Source of the DNA: Mucilaginibacter sp. SJ
GTDB lineage: Bacteria; Bacteroidota; Bacteroidia; Sphingobacteriales; Sphingobacteriaceae
NCBI RefSeq assembly: GCF_028993635.1
Contig: NZ_CP118631.1
Location: forward strand, 744,001-808,000
Length of the DNA stretch: 64,000 nt
Reading direction: 5' to 3'
A program made the position numbers and the translations under genes. Positions 29,478 through 37,806 of the stretch are shown here, in pieces; the first letter of the stretch is position 1, and every line of letters starts with the position of its first letter. The notes under the pieces were generated by a model, which saw only the letters and a program-made list of their open reading frames with translations, was not told the DNA's origin and did no database searches.

Positions 29478-29579
29478 GCTGAAAGCTTAAGGCTAAAAGC
29501 CGAAAGCAAGAAATGTTAAAAAATCAAAGTACAAACAAACAGCTTTTAGCCTTAGGCTTTGAGCTTTAAGCTTAAAAAA
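29478..29579. repeat. AGCTTTA-type heptad repeats with inverted arms, copy 1
   Basis: The porin-transporter gap is built of imperfect 7-base units: forward GGCTGAA/AGCTTAA/GGCTAAA/AGCCGAA on the left, and their complements (AGCTTTT/AGCCTTA/GGCTTTG/AGCTTTA) on the right. A perfect 13-bp inverted repeat (TAAGGCTAAAAGC at 29488-29500, GCTTTTAGCCTTA at 29542-29554) joins the two arms. The right arm ends just before the ATG at 29580. A second such array precedes the nitrate reductase. Confidence 0.75.
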
Positions 29580-30866
29580 ATGGAAAAACAACTTACCAAA
29601 CTCAACATATTTTCATTAAAAGGTGTACAAATGCGCACCTTTCACATCACATGGCTCATGTTTTTTGTATGCTTTTTTGGCTGGTTCGGCCTGGCGCCAT
29701 TAATGCCAACCATCCGCGCCGAATTACATCTGAGCAAAGGACAAGTAGGTAACACCATCATTGCATCTGTTGCTGCAACCATTATAGCCCGCCTTATTAT
29801 AGGCAAGCTTTGTGATACCTGGGGGCCTCGCAAAACGGCGGTTAGGTTATTAATTATCGGATCGCTGCCGGTATTCCTGGTAGGCCTGGCTCATGATTAC
29901 ACCTCTTTTTTATTGTTTCGCCTGGCTATTGGTGTAATAGGTTCATCGTTTGTAATTACCCAGTTCCATACTTCTATGATGTTTGCACCTAATATAAAAG
30001 GTACAGCAAACGCGGTAACCGGTGGCTGGGGTAACCTTGGCGGCGGTATAACCAATATGGTAATGCCTTTAATATTTGCTGCCATAGTAGGGGCCGGCTT
30101 TACCAAAGCCGAAGCCTGGAGGTATGCCATGATAGTTCCGGGTGTAATGATGCTGATAATAGCATTTGTATACTGGAAATTTACCAAAGACACTCCTAAC
30201 GGTAACTATGATGAAGTAGGTTATGCCAAAACCAATCCATCAAAAACCGACTGGTCGATATTGGCTGACTGGCGTGTTTGGGCACTTACACTGGCCTACG
30301 CCATGTGCTTTGGTATGGAGATCACTTTTGATAACGTAGCCTCCCTGCATTTTGTGGATACATTCCATCTCTCACAAAGCTCGGCAGGTTTCTGGGCAGG
30401 TATATTCGGCTTCATGAACATTTTTGCCCGTGCATTAGGCGGCATTGTATCTGACAAAGTTGGCGGTAAATTCGGAATGCGGGGCAAGGGCTTATTGCTT
30501 GCCGGCGTACTGTTGCTGGAAGGTATTGGTCTTGTTCTGTTTGCACATTCGGGCAGCCTTACAATGGCTATTATCTCCATGCTATCATTTGCGCTGTTCC
30601 TTAAAATGTCAAACGGCGCTACTTATGGTATAGTTCCGTTTATCAATAGCAAAAATGTGGGGATGGTAAGCGGTATTGTTGGGGCCGGTGGTAACCTTGG
30701 AGGAATGCTGTTTGGGTTTCTTTTCAAGTCCGAACATATCACTTATATACAGGCATTTACTTACATCGGTATAACTGTTATGGTGATTTCCGTGATTGTG
30801 CTGATCACCCGTTTTCAAAAACAGGCTGAGGCTCAAACAGCAGATGAACCCGCTTTGGCTTTATAA
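29580..30866 (+). CDS. narK: NarK/NasA-type nitrate/nitrite transporter (MFS)
   Basis: The start is ATG 29580, and an upstream in-frame TTG at 29559 lies inside the repeat array and is rejected. The 428-residue inner-membrane protein has 12 predicted membrane segments of the major facilitator superfamily. Both nitrate signature motifs are visible: GGWGNLGGGITN near residue 150 and GAGGNLGGMLFG near 365, together with the arginine region QFHTSMMFAPNIKGTANAVTGG. It brings nitrate into the cytoplasm, where the reductase encoded next acts. It is flanked by repeat arrays on both sides. Whether it is a proton symporter or a nitrate/nitrite exchanger cannot be told. Confidence 0.93.
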   Translation: MEKQLTKLNIFSLKGVQMRTFHITWLMFFVCFFGWFGLAPLMPTIRAELHLSKGQVGNTIIASVAATIIARLIIGKLCDTWGPRKTAVRLLIIGSLPVFLVGLAHDYTSFLLFRLAIGVIGSSFVITQFHTSMMFAPNIKGTANAVTGGWGNLGGGITNMVMPLIFAAIVGAGFTKAEAWRYAMIVPGVMMLIIAFVYWKFTKDTPNGNYDEVGYAKTNPSKTDWSILADWRVWALTLAYAMCFGMEITFDNVASLHFVDTFHLSQSSAGFWAGIFGFMNIFARALGGIVSDKVGGKFGMRGKGLLLAGVLLLEGIGLVLFAHSGSLTMAIISMLSFALFLKMSNGATYGIVPFINSKNVGMVSGIVGAGGNLGGMLFGFLFKSEHITYIQAFTYIGITVMVISVIVLITRFQKQAEAQTADEPALAL

Positions 30867-30888
30867 GCTTAAAGCCCGGGCAAAAAAC

Positions 30889-30923
30889 TTTAAGCAGAAA
30901 GCCATTAACGCTTTCTGCTTAAA
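30889..30923. terminator. Perfect 14-bp hairpin after the transporter gene
   Basis: TTTAAGCAGAAAGC and its exact complement GCTTTCTGCTTAAA are separated by the loop CATTAAC, 23 bases after the narK stop. The stem is AT-rich and lacks a long T-run, so it may reduce read-through or protect the mRNA end rather than fully terminate. Confidence 0.6.
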
Positions 30924-30948
30924 ATACATATAAATAGTAATAAATAAA

Positions 30949-30990
30949 AGAGCTTTTGGCTTTCAGCCTTAAGCTTTTAGCTTAAAAGAA
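30949..30990. repeat. AGCTTTT-type heptad repeats, copy 2
   Basis: Directly before the nitrate reductase start, units AGCTTTT/GGCTTTC/AGCCTTA/AGCTTTT/AGCTTAA repeat with a 7-base period. They match the right arm of the array at 29541-29579 in type and in position just ahead of an ATG. A short complementary stretch (ATAAGCTTAAAGCCC) lies at 30863-30877. Confidence 0.7.
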
Positions 30991-33900
30991 ATGTCTAACA
31001 AACGCCCTCAAAATACATTTAAAAGTACTTGCTGCTACTGCGGGGTAGGCTGCGGCGTGGTAATTAATAAAGAAAAAAATGGCAGTATAACGCTTGAGGG
31101 CGATAAGGACTATCCTGTAAATAATGGCATGTTGTGCAGTAAAGGGCTTAACCTGCACTACACAGCTAATGATAAAACCGACAGGCTGCTATACCCTCAA
31201 ATGCGCTATAATAAAAGCATGCCCCTGCAAAGGGTAAGCTGGGACGATGCATTGGAGCGCACAGCAGCCATTTTTAAAACGTTCATTGATAAATACGGGC
31301 CGGATTCGGTTGCATTTTATGCCTCAGGCCAGTGCCTTACAGAGGAATATTACGTTGTCAATAAGCTAATTAAAGGTTTTATCGGCAGTAATAATATAGA
31401 TACCAATTCACGTTTGTGTATGAGCAGCGCGGTTGCCGCTTATAAAATTGCTTTAGGCGAGGATGCTGTACCTGTTTGTTATGACGATATTGAACTGGCC
31501 GATTGCTTTTATGTTACCGGAGCTAACCCAGCCTGGTGCCATCCTATTTTATGGCGAAGGGTTGAAGCGCATAAAGCCGCAAATCCCGATGTGAAAATCA
31601 TTGTTGTTGACCCCCGGGTTACGGATACCTGCAGCAATGCCGATCTGCACCTGCAGTTAAACCCGGGTACCGATATCACCCTTAACCACGCTATTGGCAG
31701 GGTATTGATAGAGAATGGGGATATCGATATTGATTTTGTAAACAATCATGCTGATGGTTTTGAGCAGTACAGCAAATTGGTATTTGAACGTACCCTTGCT
31801 GAATCGGCTGCTATTTGTGGTGTAAGTGAAAACGACATACGGCTTGCTGCCAGTTATATAGGCGATGCAAAAGGTTTCATAACGATGTGGACAATGGGGC
31901 TAAATCAAAGCGCTGTTGGGGTAAATAAAAATTTAAGCCTCCTGAATCTTAACTTGATAACAGGCCATATTGGTAAGCCGGGATCTGGCCCATTATCGCT
32001 AACCGGGCAACCAAATGCTATGGGCGGGCGTGAAGTGGGAGGGCTTGCTAATCTTTTACCGGCGCATCGTGTTTTAACTAACCCGGCAGACAGGGCGGAG
32101 GTACAGAAGTTTTGGGGAGGTACAGAGATAGCCGCAAAACCAGGTCTTACCGCAACGGAGATGTTTGAGGCATTAAATGATGGCCGCCTTAAAGCCATCT
32201 GGATCATGTGTACCAACCCATTAACCAGCTTGCCAAACGTACGCCTTGCCGAAGAGGCTTTGAAAAAAGCAAAGTTTGTAGTGGTTCAGGAGATTAGTAA
32301 TAAGCCCGAAACACTGGCTTATGCCGATGTGATCCTCCCCGCAGCAGCCTGGGCCGAAAAGGAGGGTACTATGACCAATTCTGAAAGGCGGATCAGTTAT
32401 TTGAGTAAAGTACTTGACCCACCGGGCGAGGCTATGCCGGATAGCGAGATCATTTGCCGTTTTGCTCAAAAAATGGGGTACAAAGGCTTCGACTTCAAAA
32501 ATGCCGCAGAAATTTATGCCGAGCATGCTAAACTAACAGGCAAAACCAATATTGATATCAGCGGGCTTACGCACGAAACCATCATACAACAACGATCAAT
32601 ACAATGGCCTTATAAAAAACGTAATGCGATACCAGGGACACCCCGCTTGTTTACTGACAAGCAATTTTATACCGAAACACGTAACGCTAAAATAAGCGCG
32701 GTACCGGATGGGCATACCAGCGAGGTTCCTGACGGCGACTATCCTTTCATTCTAACTACCGGCCGCATCCGCGATCAATGGCATACCATGAGCAAAACCG
32801 GTAAGGTAAATAAGCTTAACCAGCATATTAAGGAATCATTTATCGAGATCAATCCTGTTGATGCTGAAGCATTAGAGATCAGGGAAGGCGATGTTACTAT
32901 TATTACATCCCGAAGGGGTGAAGTGAGGGTAAAAGCCCGGATTACCGAACAAATAAAGCAGGGCGTTGTTTTTGTGCCAATGCATTGGGGCAAGATCCTG
33001 AACAATGATCTGCACCGCATTAACAATGTTACTAATGACGCACTTGATCCGATATCAAAGGAGCCGGATTTTAAGTATTGCGCGGTAAAGATCCAAAAAT
33101 ATAAAAAGCCATTTCAAAGAATTGTGGTTGTTGGCGCCGGTGCCGGTGCACACGGTTTTGTACGATCATACAGGGAACTTAATAAAGATGATGAGATCAT
33201 CATTTTCAGTAAAGAAGATCATCCTTTTTACAATCGTGTTATGCTGCCCGATTATATTAGCGGTGAACAACGCTGGGAGCAGTTGGTTAAAATGACCGAT
33301 GAAGAAGAACCCGAACTTAAAATAAGGTTATTACGCGGCGTAAGCGTCGAGAAAATAGATCGTGTTAACAAATATGTGCTGGATAGCCGGGGAGTCAAAA
33401 CTTATTACGATGTGTTGCTGTTGGCCACAGGTAGTCGTGCGGCAATTCCTAAAAACGTACCATCGCTGCCGGGGATCTTCAGTATGCGCAGCCGTAACGA
33501 TGCTGATAATTTCAAAAAGCATGTGCCTAAAAACGGGCATGTGGTTATAGTGGGTGGCGGCTTATTAGGCTTAGAAATGGCCGCCTCTCTGCGTGAAATA
33601 GGAATTACCATCACCATCATTCAGCGTACGTCAAGGTTTTTAAACCGCCAATTGGATGAGTTGGGCAGCAGGCTTTTGCACGAAGAAATGGTTGACCAGG
33701 GTTGCGACATCTTTTATGACGATGAAGTGCAGCTGTTTTACGGCCGCAGCAAGCTTACCGGTATCGGCTTAAAAAGCGGGCGAAAAATTGACTGTGATGC
33801 CATGATCCTGGCCATCGGTACTACGCCAAATCTTGAAATAGCCAAGGATTGCGGTCTTGAAATTAAGCGCGGCGTAATTGTGAACGAACGGTTGCTTACC

Positions 33901-34506
33901 AGTGACCCCAATATATACGCCATTGGCGAAATAGCTGAGTTTAACGGCACCCTATACGGTATAACTGCCGCTGCCGAACAACAGGCAGCAGTTGTTGCAG
34001 GTTATATGAACGGCGACATTGCCAGTTATTATAAGGGAAGCCTGTTTATGAATATCATTAAAATTCATGGTTTTGATCTGTGCAGCATCGGTTTATCTGA
34101 TTGCCCGAATGAAAAAGACTATGAAGAAATTGTATTTATTGACAAGGCCAAGCGCTATTATAAAAAATGCATTATTCACCAGGACAGGCTGGTGGGCACC
34201 ATTTTAATTGGTGATAAAGGAGAGTTCCAGGAATTCAGGGAACTGATAGCAAACAAAACCGAGCTGAGCGATAAGCGCCTTAAATTACTTCGCAGTGGTA
34301 AAACGGCCGAACCTGTTTTGGGCAAGCTGGTTTGTAGTTGTAACAATGTTGGTGCCGATAATATCCGTAATAAAGTGGCCGGCGGCTGTACCCAACTGGC
34401 CGATGTTTGCAGCCAAACCGGAGCCGGCACAGGCTGCGGGTCATGCCGGCCTGAAGTGAAACGGCTGCTTGAAGAAGTACTTCAGCAGCAATTAGTAAAA
34501 GCTTGA
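30991..34506 (+). CDS. Assimilatory nitrate reductase fused to FAD/NAD(P)H and BFD [2Fe-2S] domains
   Basis: This 1171-residue cytoplasmic protein is a fusion. Residues about 1-700 are a molybdopterin oxidoreductase of the NapA/NasA type. Its [4Fe-4S] motif is C14-x2-C17-x3-C21-x27-C49, a Mo-ligand cysteine C143 lies in SRLCMSSA, and the molybdopterin-binding C-terminal domain contains FILTTGRIRDQWHTM. Residues about 710-1090 are a pyridine-nucleotide-disulfide reductase module like the N-terminus of NirB (IVVVGAGAGAHGF for FAD, VIVGGGLLGLEMA near 853 for NAD(P)H). Residues about 1110-1160 are a BFD-type [2Fe-2S] domain (C1115, C1117, C1149, C1152). Together this could pass electrons from NAD(P)H to nitrate in one chain. 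The rubredoxin-tailed gene starts 4 bases downstream. The nitrate role is firm; full NAD(P)H self-sufficiency is inference. Confidence 0.93.
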   Translation: MSNKRPQNTFKSTCCYCGVGCGVVINKEKNGSITLEGDKDYPVNNGMLCSKGLNLHYTANDKTDRLLYPQMRYNKSMPLQRVSWDDALERTAAIFKTFIDKYGPDSVAFYASGQCLTEEYYVVNKLIKGFIGSNNIDTNSRLCMSSAVAAYKIALGEDAVPVCYDDIELADCFYVTGANPAWCHPILWRRVEAHKAANPDVKIIVVDPRVTDTCSNADLHLQLNPGTDITLNHAIGRVLIENGDIDIDFVNNHADGFEQYSKLVFERTLAESAAICGVSENDIRLAASYIGDAKGFITMWTMGLNQSAVGVNKNLSLLNLNLITGHIGKPGSGPLSLTGQPNAMGGREVGGLANLLPAHRVLTNPADRAEVQKFWGGTEIAAKPGLTATEMFEALNDGRLKAIWIMCTNPLTSLPNVRLAEEALKKAKFVVVQEISNKPETLAYADVILPAAAWAEKEGTMTNSERRISYLSKVLDPPGEAMPDSEIICRFAQKMGYKGFDFKNAAEIYAEHAKLTGKTNIDISGLTHETIIQQRSIQWPYKKRNAIPGTPRLFTDKQFYTETRNAKISAVPDGHTSEVPDGDYPFILTTGRIRDQWHTMSKTGKVNKLNQHIKESFIEINPVDAEALEIREGDVTIITSRRGEVRVKARITEQIKQGVVFVPMHWGKILNNDLHRINNVTNDALDPISKEPDFKYCAVKIQKYKKPFQRIVVVGAGAGAHGFVRSYRELNKDDEIIIFSKEDHPFYNRVMLPDYISGEQRWEQLVKMTDEEEPELKIRLLRGVSVEKIDRVNKYVLDSRGVKTYYDVLLLATGSRAAIPKNVPSLPGIFSMRSRNDADNFKKHVPKNGHVVIVGGGLLGLEMAASLREIGITITIIQRTSRFLNRQLDELGSRLLHEEMVDQGCDIFYDDEVQLFYGRSKLTGIGLKSGRKIDCDAMILAIGTTPNLEIAKDCGLEIKRGVIVNERLLTSDPNIYAIGEIAEFNGTLYGITAAAEQQAAVVAGYMNGDIASYYKGSLFMNIIKIHGFDLCSIGLSDCPNEKDYEEIVFIDKAKRYYKKCIIHQDRLVGTILIGDKGEFQEFRELIANKTELSDKRLKLLRSGKTAEPVLGKLVCSCNNVGADNIRNKVAGGCTQLADVCSQTGAGTGCGSCRPEVKRLLEEVLQQQLVKA

Positions 34507-34510
34507 AACA

Positions 34511-35953
34511 ATGGAGAATAAGCAACTGATCAAGATTAATTTGCCGGGAGGCGTAGCCTCTGCAGGTGATTTTTACGAGATGCTCATCATCGCGCAAAAT
34601 GCGGGTGCTAAACAGGTTCGTTTCGGGAACCGGCAGCAGCTTTATTTCGAAATTGAAGAAGCACAGCTGGAGGATCTGGAATTTGATATGCTTAGTGCCG
34701 GTATTGACCATGAAGTTAACCAGGATACTTATCCCAATATCACCAGTTCGTATATCGCCGATGGTATTTTTAACCAGGAGAACTGGCTCAAAGAAGGTGT
34801 TTATAAAGATATTTTCGATCTTTTTGACTATCAGCCCGAACTGAAAATAAACCTGGTTGACAGCAATCAAACTTTTGCGTCATTTTTTACCGGTAACCTT
34901 AATTTTATTTCTTCGCCGGTAAGTAATTACTGGTATTTGTATATCAGGTTTCCTAAAACTAATATCCTGTATTGCTGGCCTGTATTGGTTTATTCGGATG
35001 ATATTCCCGCCATTGGCAAAGCAATACAACAAGTAATATTTGCTAACAAAACACTGTTTTACGACCAGGTTGAAATTAATCCCGATAAGCTCTATCAATT
35101 AGTTACTGCAGGCCACCAGTTTGTGACCCAGGAAATTGAACAGCCACTTATTATTCCTGAATTTCAACTACCCTATTATGAGGGCTTTAACAAGCAGGGC
35201 AACAAATACTGGTTGGGCATTTACAGGCGCCATGAGCTTTTTGACATTGAGTTTTTGAAAGATATTTGTAACCTGTGTATGCAAACCAGGGTTGGACAGT
35301 TATATTTTAGCCCATGGAAATCTCTGCTTATAAAAAATATCGAGGCCAGGCACCGTCCATTATGGGGCAACCTGCTTAACAAATACCGGGTAAACATCAG
35401 GCATGCTTCAAATGAGCTTAACTGGCAGGTTGAAGATCTTTGCAATCCCTGCCTCGAGCTTAAACAGCAACTGGTAAGCGAGTTTGAAGAGGCTGATTTA
35501 AGAACTTATGGCCTGAGTTTTGCCATAAAGCGTTCGCCTAAATCGGGGATCTATGGTTCTGTTATGATCCGCGCGCGGATGCCCGATGAATTTGAAATTG
35601 TGCATACCCGTGATTTTAACCACAATACCCGCGAATTTGTGATATACAAACAAGGTGTAGCAAAAGCAGATCTAAGCAGGCATCTGACAGCGCTTTGTGA
35701 TATGTTTTACGAGCAGCAAATCAATAATTTATCGCCGTTGCCCGTAAGTAAAACAAGTACTGAAATTAAATCACCCAATCAAAAAACTGTTCATCAGTGC
35801 AAAAGCTGTTTCACTATTTATGATGAGTTGTATGGGGATATCTTTAATAATATAGAACCCGGAATGCCTTTTGAAAATTTAAGCGACTATGAGTGCCCAA
35901 CCTGCGGCGCCGAAAAGGAAAACTTTGCAGAACTGATATATCAAGCCGATTAA
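34511..35953 (+). CDS. Nitrite/sulfite-reductase-like protein with C-terminal rubredoxin domain
   Basis: The protein has 480 residues and no signal peptide. The N-terminal part (KINLPGGVASAGDFYEML, GAKQVRFGNRQQLYF) resembles the ferredoxin-like half-domain of nitrite/sulfite reductases. The middle has two Cys pairs, C253-x2-C256 and C311-x2-C314, where real siroheme reductases have C-x5-C and C-x3-C. The end is a rubredoxin (C430-x2-C433 and C462-x2-C465, with YECPTCGAEKENF). It is 4 bases after the nitrate reductase gene and surely co-translated. It is most likely an electron-transfer partner of that enzyme, not a siroheme nitrite reductase. The true cofactor of the middle domain is unknown. 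Confidence 0.75.
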   Translation: MENKQLIKINLPGGVASAGDFYEMLIIAQNAGAKQVRFGNRQQLYFEIEEAQLEDLEFDMLSAGIDHEVNQDTYPNITSSYIADGIFNQENWLKEGVYKDIFDLFDYQPELKINLVDSNQTFASFFTGNLNFISSPVSNYWYLYIRFPKTNILYCWPVLVYSDDIPAIGKAIQQVIFANKTLFYDQVEINPDKLYQLVTAGHQFVTQEIEQPLIIPEFQLPYYEGFNKQGNKYWLGIYRRHELFDIEFLKDICNLCMQTRVGQLYFSPWKSLLIKNIEARHRPLWGNLLNKYRVNIRHASNELNWQVEDLCNPCLELKQQLVSEFEEADLRTYGLSFAIKRSPKSGIYGSVMIRARMPDEFEIVHTRDFNHNTREFVIYKQGVAKADLSRHLTALCDMFYEQQINNLSPLPVSKTSTEIKSPNQKTVHQCKSCFTIYDELYGDIFNNIEPGMPFENLSDYECPTCGAEKENFAELIYQAD

Positions 35954-35978
35954 TCGTTTTTAAATAAAAAAATTTGAT

Positions 35979-36019
35979 AAAAATCGGCCTGTTTGCTTAG
36001 TGTAAACAGGCCGATTTTT
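35979..36019. terminator. Bidirectional terminator
   Basis: A perfect 16-bp inverted repeat (AAAAATCGGCCTGTTT with its complement) encloses a 9-base loop, with A-runs on one side and T-runs on the other. It lies between the end of the nitrate operon and the end of the - strand DUF1080 gene, so it can terminate transcription from both directions. Confidence 0.93.
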
Positions 36020-36041
36020 TTAATAATATGCCTTCGATAAT

Positions 36042-37019
36042 TTATTTTGCCGGAGTAATGATAATGTTTCTGTAATCGATAGGCCCATGATCCCCCTGAA
36101 TCAGCAGCGGCCCTGGTTCGCCTTCTTTACTGTCGATAGCCCCGCCGGTAATGCCCGGAATCTCCTGCTGGCATATCACCATGGTGCCATTGGCTACGAT
36201 GGTAACTAAACGCCCAACCAGTGTAATGTCATATGATTGCCATTCCCCGGCATTTTTCGCCATCATTTTATTAGGCGGCAGGAAACCGTAAATAGCACTA
36301 AACTGGTTATTGATAGGTTCAGGCTCACCGGTTTTAGTGTCGATAACCTGTACCTCATAGCGCCCTCTCAGGTAAACGCCGCTGTTGCTGCCTTTTTGAT
36401 AGCGAAATTCGATGTGTAATTTAAAATCGCTGAATTTTTGATCGGTGATAAGGTTTGCGCCGGAGTGCTTGCTCCTTAATATGCCCGATTCTACTACCCA
36501 TTGGTTTTTGCCGTCCGTATGCCAGCCTTTGGTGTCTTTACCGTTGAACAGTTTAACAGGTTTGCCCCAAACCGGTGCCTTTGCCCTTGTCATTAACGGT
36601 GCCCGCACACCGGTGAAATGGTAGGTAGCACCATCTGTATATACCATTGTCCCGGTTAATTCTTCCCCCTTAACTTCAAATTCAAAATCCATGTTTCGGC
36701 TTCCTTCTTCCCATTGTGGCGGGATAGAAAAACTGTATTTGCCGTCATGCGGCTTCACCTCCGATATCGGGCGCGCGCTTCCAAAAGCATAAGTAAAACG
36801 GCCAATCAGGGTATGTGTTCCTGATTTTTGAACTTCCAGCCAGGATGGAAGGCTTTTGCCACCTTTGTCGATAGTAATATCCCATCGGCCGATAACTGCA
36901 GGATCCTTTATTTGTTGAGCTTTGGCTCCCGAAATTATTAAAAGCAGCAATCCCGCGATAAGCGGTATGCGGATGAATCTGCTATTTGAGTTCTTTTTAA
37001 TAGTAGGTTGGTTTCTCAT
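36042..37019 (-). CDS. Secreted DUF1080 (3-keto-disaccharide hydrolase-type) protein
   Basis: The 325-residue protein begins with a basic segment and an export signal (RIPLIAGLLLLIISGAKA). The N-terminal half (about 37-150) is a beta-rich domain that starts IGRWDITIDKGGKSLPSWLEV. The C-terminal half (about 155-325) is the concanavalin-like DUF1080 domain, with LFNGKDTKGWHTDG, FKLHIEFRYQKGSNSGVYLRGRYEVQV and GPLLIQGDHGPIDYRNI. Members act on keto-sugars or bind polysaccharides. It is divergent from the second ECF sigma factor with 123 bases between. A link to the SusCD unit there is possible but not shown. Confidence 0.85.
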   Translation of the reverse strand: MRNQPTIKKNSNSRFIRIPLIAGLLLLIISGAKAQQIKDPAVIGRWDITIDKGGKSLPSWLEVQKSGTHTLIGRFTYAFGSARPISEVKPHDGKYSFSIPPQWEEGSRNMDFEFEVKGEELTGTMVYTDGATYHFTGVRAPLMTRAKAPVWGKPVKLFNGKDTKGWHTDGKNQWVVESGILRSKHSGANLITDQKFSDFKLHIEFRYQKGSNSGVYLRGRYEVQVIDTKTGEPEPINNQFSAIYGFLPPNKMMAKNAGEWQSYDITLVGRLVTIVANGTMVICQQEIPGITGGAIDSKEGEPGPLLIQGDHGPIDYRNIIITPAK

Positions 37020-37125
37020 AATTTTTAAATCTACAAACTATCATCCAATATTTTATTAGACGATTAGTTTTTTGTAACAACCATGCAGCGATCATTTTCT
37101 TAAAGTTTAGTTAACATTAGTAATG

Positions 37126-37133
37126 TAGGTTTG
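37126..37133 (+). promoter_or_regulatory. TAnnTTTG promoter element ahead of the sigma factor gene
   Basis: TAGGTTTG matches the Bacteroidota -7 consensus TAnnTTTG and ends 9 bases before the ATG at 37143. A good -33 element (TTTG about 19-21 bases upstream) is not evident. If used, the transcript would be nearly leaderless. Confidence 0.4.
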
Positions 37134-37142
37134 TAGCATCAA

Positions 37143-37736
37143 ATGATAGAAATTGCCGATACTATTTTACTTTCCCGAATCAAGGAAGACGATCATTCGG
37201 CGTTTGATCTGCTGTTTGAGGGTTACTGGGAGCGCGCATACCGGGCAGCCAGGGCCAGGCTCGATGATCAAGCACAGGCGCAGGACCTTGTGCAGGAAAT
37301 TTTTATTAAGCTCTGGCAGCGCAGGCATTCCCTAAGCATTCAAACAAGTTTCGAGCAATATTTATTGAGCGCAGTACGTCTGAGCGTGATCAGTTATTTC
37401 AGATCGCAAAAGGTTACGCATGTGCGCCTGGAGGATGCGCTGCAGCGTGTAGAATTACTTGAAAATTCCATACATGACCATACCGGATATCTTGAGTTGG
37501 AGCAAACGCTTGAACAGGCGGTTAAGCATATGCCCGAAATGCTTCAAAAGGTTTACGAACTGCGCAGCGAAAACCACTCAGTAAAAGCAATTGCCAGCGA
37601 ATTAGGACTGGCCGAGCAAACGGTAAAAAATTACATTTCTGAAGTACTGCGTCGGCTGCGTATCGTTATCTCCGAAAAACACCCCGAACAAAGCGCCGCT
37701 TATTTAGCACTAATACTATTTGTGCTTTACAATTAA
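37143..37736 (+). CDS. ECF RNA polymerase sigma factor (FecI-like)
   Basis: This 197-residue protein has sigma region 2 (about 18-80, FDLLFEGYWERAYRAARARL and DLVQEIFIKLWQRR) and region 4 (about 130-180, MLQKVYELRSENHSVKAIASELGLAEQTVKN). A hydrophobic C-terminal tail (AAYLALILFVLYN) is common in Bacteroidota sigma factors of this type. It is followed after 70 bases by its FecR-like anti-sigma factor and then by SusC/SusD genes, which it should activate on substrate sensing. A TAnnTTTG element lies directly upstream. Confidence 0.93.
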   Translation: MIEIADTILLSRIKEDDHSAFDLLFEGYWERAYRAARARLDDQAQAQDLVQEIFIKLWQRRHSLSIQTSFEQYLLSAVRLSVISYFRSQKVTHVRLEDALQRVELLENSIHDHTGYLELEQTLEQAVKHMPEMLQKVYELRSENHSVKAIASELGLAEQTVKNYISEVLRRLRIVISEKHPEQSAAYLALILFVLYN

Positions 37737-37806
37737 TTAACAAAATGTTGATGTAAATTATAAGTACCTCCTGGGCTTTTTGACGACTTACTGTTGAAAA
37801 CCCATT

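Noticed and set aside
29559..29579. TTG-started extension of the nitrate transporter
   Set aside because: The extra codons are the intergenic heptad repeat; ATG 29580 fits the family start.
34280..34870. A 196-codon open frame on the - strand across the reductase/rubredoxin gene junction
   Set aside because: It overlaps two well-supported genes, has no domain or signal, and its composition is what a shadow frame would give.
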